From: an uncultured Eubacteriales bacterium
Lineage (GTDB): Bacteria > Bacillota > Clostridia > Oscillospirales > Oscillospiraceae
Length of the DNA stretch: 8,031 bases
Assembly (NCBI GenBank): GCA_934597725.1
Contig: CAKTSK010000049.1
Location: forward strand, 1 to 8,031
Reading direction: 5' to 3'
The notes beneath the pieces were generated by a model. That model was not told the DNA's origin and made no database searches. It worked only from the letters and a program-made list of their open reading frames with translations. The position numbers and the translations under genes are program-made. Of the stretch, positions 6,568 through 8,031 are shown piece by piece; positions within the stretch are counted from its first letter, which is position 1; each line of letters begins with the position of its first letter.

Positions 6568-7508
6568 TATGGTAATCCCTTCTCCCGCAGAAAATCCGTC
6601 GAAGCCTGGATGACGCTGGAAAAATTTTGTTCTTTTTCCAGGAGGAGCCACTTCGCTTCCGGATCGCGCCGGAACCAGCTCAGCTGCCGCTTGGCATACT
6701 GGCGGGACCGGAGCTTGATCTCCTGGGCTGCCTGGTCCAGGGTGGCGCCCCGGTCCAGGGCGTCGGCCAGCTCCTTGTAGCCGATGGCCTGCATGGCGGT
6801 GCTGCTGCGGGGGACGCCGGCGGCCAGGAGGGCCCGGACCTCACCGGCCAGCCCCCGGGCCATCATCTGGTCCACCCGCTGGTCGATGCGGGCGTAGAGG
6901 TCCTGCCGGTCCCGGTAGGTGAGCAGGAGGGTGGCGGTCTGGTAGCGGGGGGGCAGGGCCTGGGTCTCCCGGTTGTGCTGGGAGATGGTCTTGCCGGTGT
7001 CGTACCAGACTTCCAAGGCCCGCAGGATGCGTTTTTGGTCGTTGGGGTGGAGCCGGGCGGCGCTTTCGGGGTCCACCTGCTCCAGCTCCCGCCAGAGGAT
7101 GGGCAGACCCTCCCGGGTCACCCGGTCCTGCAGCCGGGTCCGGGTGCCGGTTTCCGGCTGATGGTCGGAGAAGGTGCGGCCCCGGCACAGGGCGTCGATG
7201 TAGAGGCCGGTGCCGCCCACCAGGATGGGCTGCTTGCCCCGGCGGAGGATGTCCTCCACGCAGGCGGTGGCCTGCTGGACATAGCGGGCCACGCTGTAGG
7301 ATTCCTTGGGATCGGCCACGGCCAGCATGTGGTGGGGGATGCCCTCCATCTCCTCAGGGGTGGGCCGGGCGGTGCCGATGGCCATGTCCCGGTAGACCTG
7401 CATGGAGTCGGCGGAGACCACCTCGCCGTTCAGGCGATGGGCCAGGGCCACGCCCAGCCGGGTCTTGCCGGTGGCGGTAGGCCCGCCGATCACGATCAAT
7501 TTTGCCAT
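6567..7508 (-). CDS. miaA: tRNA dimethylallyltransferase (MiaA)
   Basis: MiaA transfers a dimethylallyl group from DMAPP to N6 of A37 in tRNAs that read codons starting with U, which steadies codon pairing. The 313-residue product has a P-loop GGPTATGKT at 8-16, SADSMQVYRDMAIGTARP at 32-49, LVGGTGLYIDAL at 96-107, an insertion domain in the middle and the C-terminal RSRQYAKRQLSWFRRD at 267-282. These are complete family signatures. The start at 7508 gives the usual MAKLIVIGG N-terminus and has AAGGTGGTG 5 nt upstream. The frame stays open upstream to 7763, but that part is translated repeat DNA and is not homologous to MiaA, so the longer start is rejected. It is the first gene of the cluster; mutL, a common upstream neighbour in other Firmicutes, is absent from this window. 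Confidence 0.97.
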   Translation of the reverse strand: MAKLIVIGGPTATGKTRLGVALAHRLNGEVVSADSMQVYRDMAIGTARPTPEEMEGIPHHMLAVADPKESYSVARYVQQATACVEDILRRGKQPILVGGTGLYIDALCRGRTFSDHQPETGTRTRLQDRVTREGLPILWRELEQVDPESAARLHPNDQKRILRALEVWYDTGKTISQHNRETQALPPRYQTATLLLTYRDRQDLYARIDQRVDQMMARGLAGEVRALLAAGVPRSSTAMQAIGYKELADALDRGATLDQAAQEIKLRSRQYAKRQLSWFRRDPEAKWLLLEKEQNFSSVIQASTDFLREKGLP

Positions 7509-7541
7509 GGATTCACCACCTTGGGCAGCCAAAGGGCCACC

Positions 7542-7565
7542 AAAAATACAGGACCGCCTCGGTCC
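7542..7565 (-). terminator. Hairpin with T run immediately upstream of miaA
   Basis: On the minus strand GGACCG pairs with CGGTCC (7565-7560 with 7556-7551) around a 3-nt loop, and is followed by TGTATTTTT ending at 7542. This has the shape of a short intrinsic terminator. It lies 33 bp before the miaA start codon, with no evident promoter in between, so it might end a transcript coming from the repeat region or attenuate entry into the operon. The stem is only 6 bp, so efficiency may be low. Confidence 0.5.
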
Positions 7566-7582
7566 AGAAGAAACACCGACGG

Positions 7583-7728
7583 CCAACCACGTTGGTCTCA
7601 AGAGACGCCGTTGCCAACGGCCAACGGCGCAGCCGTAGGAGGCAACGGCAGAAGCCGACCACCGAACGCCTTGCAGCGGGCGGGTGGGGACCGCCGACGC
7701 CGAACCACGGTGGTTAGAACGCCAGTGA
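7583..7728 (-). repeat. Structured tandem module, unit 1
   Basis: This 146-bp unit is repeated at 7729 with high identity by eye: the first 20 bases are identical, and a 27-base run from 7612 is identical to that from 7758. It contains CCAAC/GTTGG (7583-7587/7591-7595), a perfect 9-bp stem at 7607-7615/7641-7649 enclosing ACGGC/GCCGT (7624-7628/7632-7636), and AACCA/TGGTT near 7704-7716. Open frames cross it on both strands, but the two units have a period that is not a multiple of three, so it is judged non-coding. Confidence 0.75.
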
Positions 7729-7846
7729 CCAACCACGTTGGTCTCAAGGGACGCCGCTGCCAACGGCCAACGGCGCAGCCGTAGGAGGCGACCTTAGACG
7801 CCGACCACAGAACGCCTGCCAGCGGGTGGGTGGGGACCGCCGACGA
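7729..7846 (-). repeat. Structured tandem module, unit 2
   Basis: This is the second copy of the module at 7583. It keeps GACCAAC/GTTGGTC (7 bp, 3-nt loop, starting at 7727) and the inner ACGGC/GCCGT hairpin. The outer 9-bp stem of unit 1 is lost because its right arm has changed. The next module starts after only 118 bp, because unit 1 carries about 28 extra bases with a second small palindrome that unit 2 lacks. Frames predicted through it are considered spurious. Confidence 0.72.
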
Positions 7847-8031
7847 CTGACCACGTTGGTCAGAAAGAGCCGCCGTTACCAACAGCGTGAGGTAGTGCCT
7901 GTCATACAGGCAAGGAATTCGGAGTATCCCACTCCGTGGGGGCCACTGCCCGTGGGGGGGTTCCCGCTTTCTCTGAAGAAAGCGGGGGAAAGAGCACCAG
8001 GGGCTGCGGCCCCTGGACCCCGGGGGAGATG
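7847..8031 (-). repeat. Multi-hairpin intergenic element, copy 2, fused to a third partial module
   Basis: The left part (7847-7886) is a third partial module: CTGACCA/TGGTCAG at 7847-7853/7857-7863 and a stem at 7872-7877/7881-7886 that pairs fully only as minus-strand RNA, through one G-U pair. The rest is the inverted counterpart of 1-123, with stems 7896-7902/7906-7912, 7920-7925/7931-7936, 7943-7946/7952-7955 and 7963-7972/7977-7986. A further perfect 8-bp stem, CCAGGGGC/GCCCCTGG at 7997-8004/8009-8016, lies beyond the point where copy 1 is cut by the window start. No gene is seen here, and the element may continue past the right edge. Confidence 0.8.

Noticed and set aside
7509..7763. 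In-frame upstream extension of miaA adding 85 residues
   Set aside because: The added part translates repeat DNA and the hairpin with T run. MiaA proteins start near MAKLIVIGG, and a good ribosome binding site precedes the 7508 start.
7598..7882. Open frame of 94 residues on the minus strand, rich in Arg, Pro and Ala
   Set aside because: It lies wholly within the repeat modules. The same peptide-like string appears in another frame of the neighbouring unit, because 146 is not a multiple of three. This is typical of translated repeats.
7583..7886. CRISPR array
   Set aside because: The repeats are too long (118-146 bp), the similarity covers most of each unit without unique spacers, and no cas genes are present.

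Overview
The window is a compact, high-GC block of seven genes, all on the minus strand, framed at both ends by non-coding DNA full of hairpins. The gene order, the SepF/DivIVA/IleRS neighbourhood and the protein sequences point to a Gram-positive bacterium of the class Clostridia. A GC-rich gut member of the Oscillospiraceae (Flavonifractor/Intestinimonas/Lawsonibacter type) is the best guess; this is inferred from sequence character and was not searched.

Layout in the direction of transcription (right to left). 8031-7872: a chain of short perfect hairpins. 7886-7583: three copies of a second structured module, spaced 146 and 118 bp apart, followed by a hairpin with a T run (7565-7542). Then miaA (tRNA dimethylallyltransferase), hfq (RNA chaperone), a membrane-anchored HlyD/RND-adaptor-like protein, a YggS/YlmE-type PLP-binding protein, sepF and divIVA (cell division), a strong hairpin with a weak T tail, and ileS (isoleucyl-tRNA synthetase). 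Directly after the ileS stop, at 123-1, lies a second copy of the hairpin chain, in opposite orientation to the first.

Spacings from miaA to divIVA are short (2 to 53 bp), so these six genes are probably one transcription unit. ileS follows after 113 bp holding two hairpins and no recognisable T-box. The functions fall into RNA and translation (MiaA, Hfq, IleRS) and division or envelope (HlyD-like, YggS, SepF, DivIVA). The classical Firmicutes ylmE-sepF-ylmG-ylmH-divIVA-ileS order is kept except that ylmG and ylmH are absent.

The genes are ordinary. The most interesting content is the flanking non-coding DNA. Two diverged, inverted copies of a five-hairpin element share stems, loop placement and a conserved core; at least one stem shows a compensatory base-pair change, and others differ in sequence while staying fully paired. 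This suggests a dispersed structured element, RNA or mobile palindromic DNA, whose fold is under selection. A second point is the hfq ribosome binding site, which sits in the A-rich loop of a perfect 7-bp stem, a layout that would suit Hfq autoregulation.
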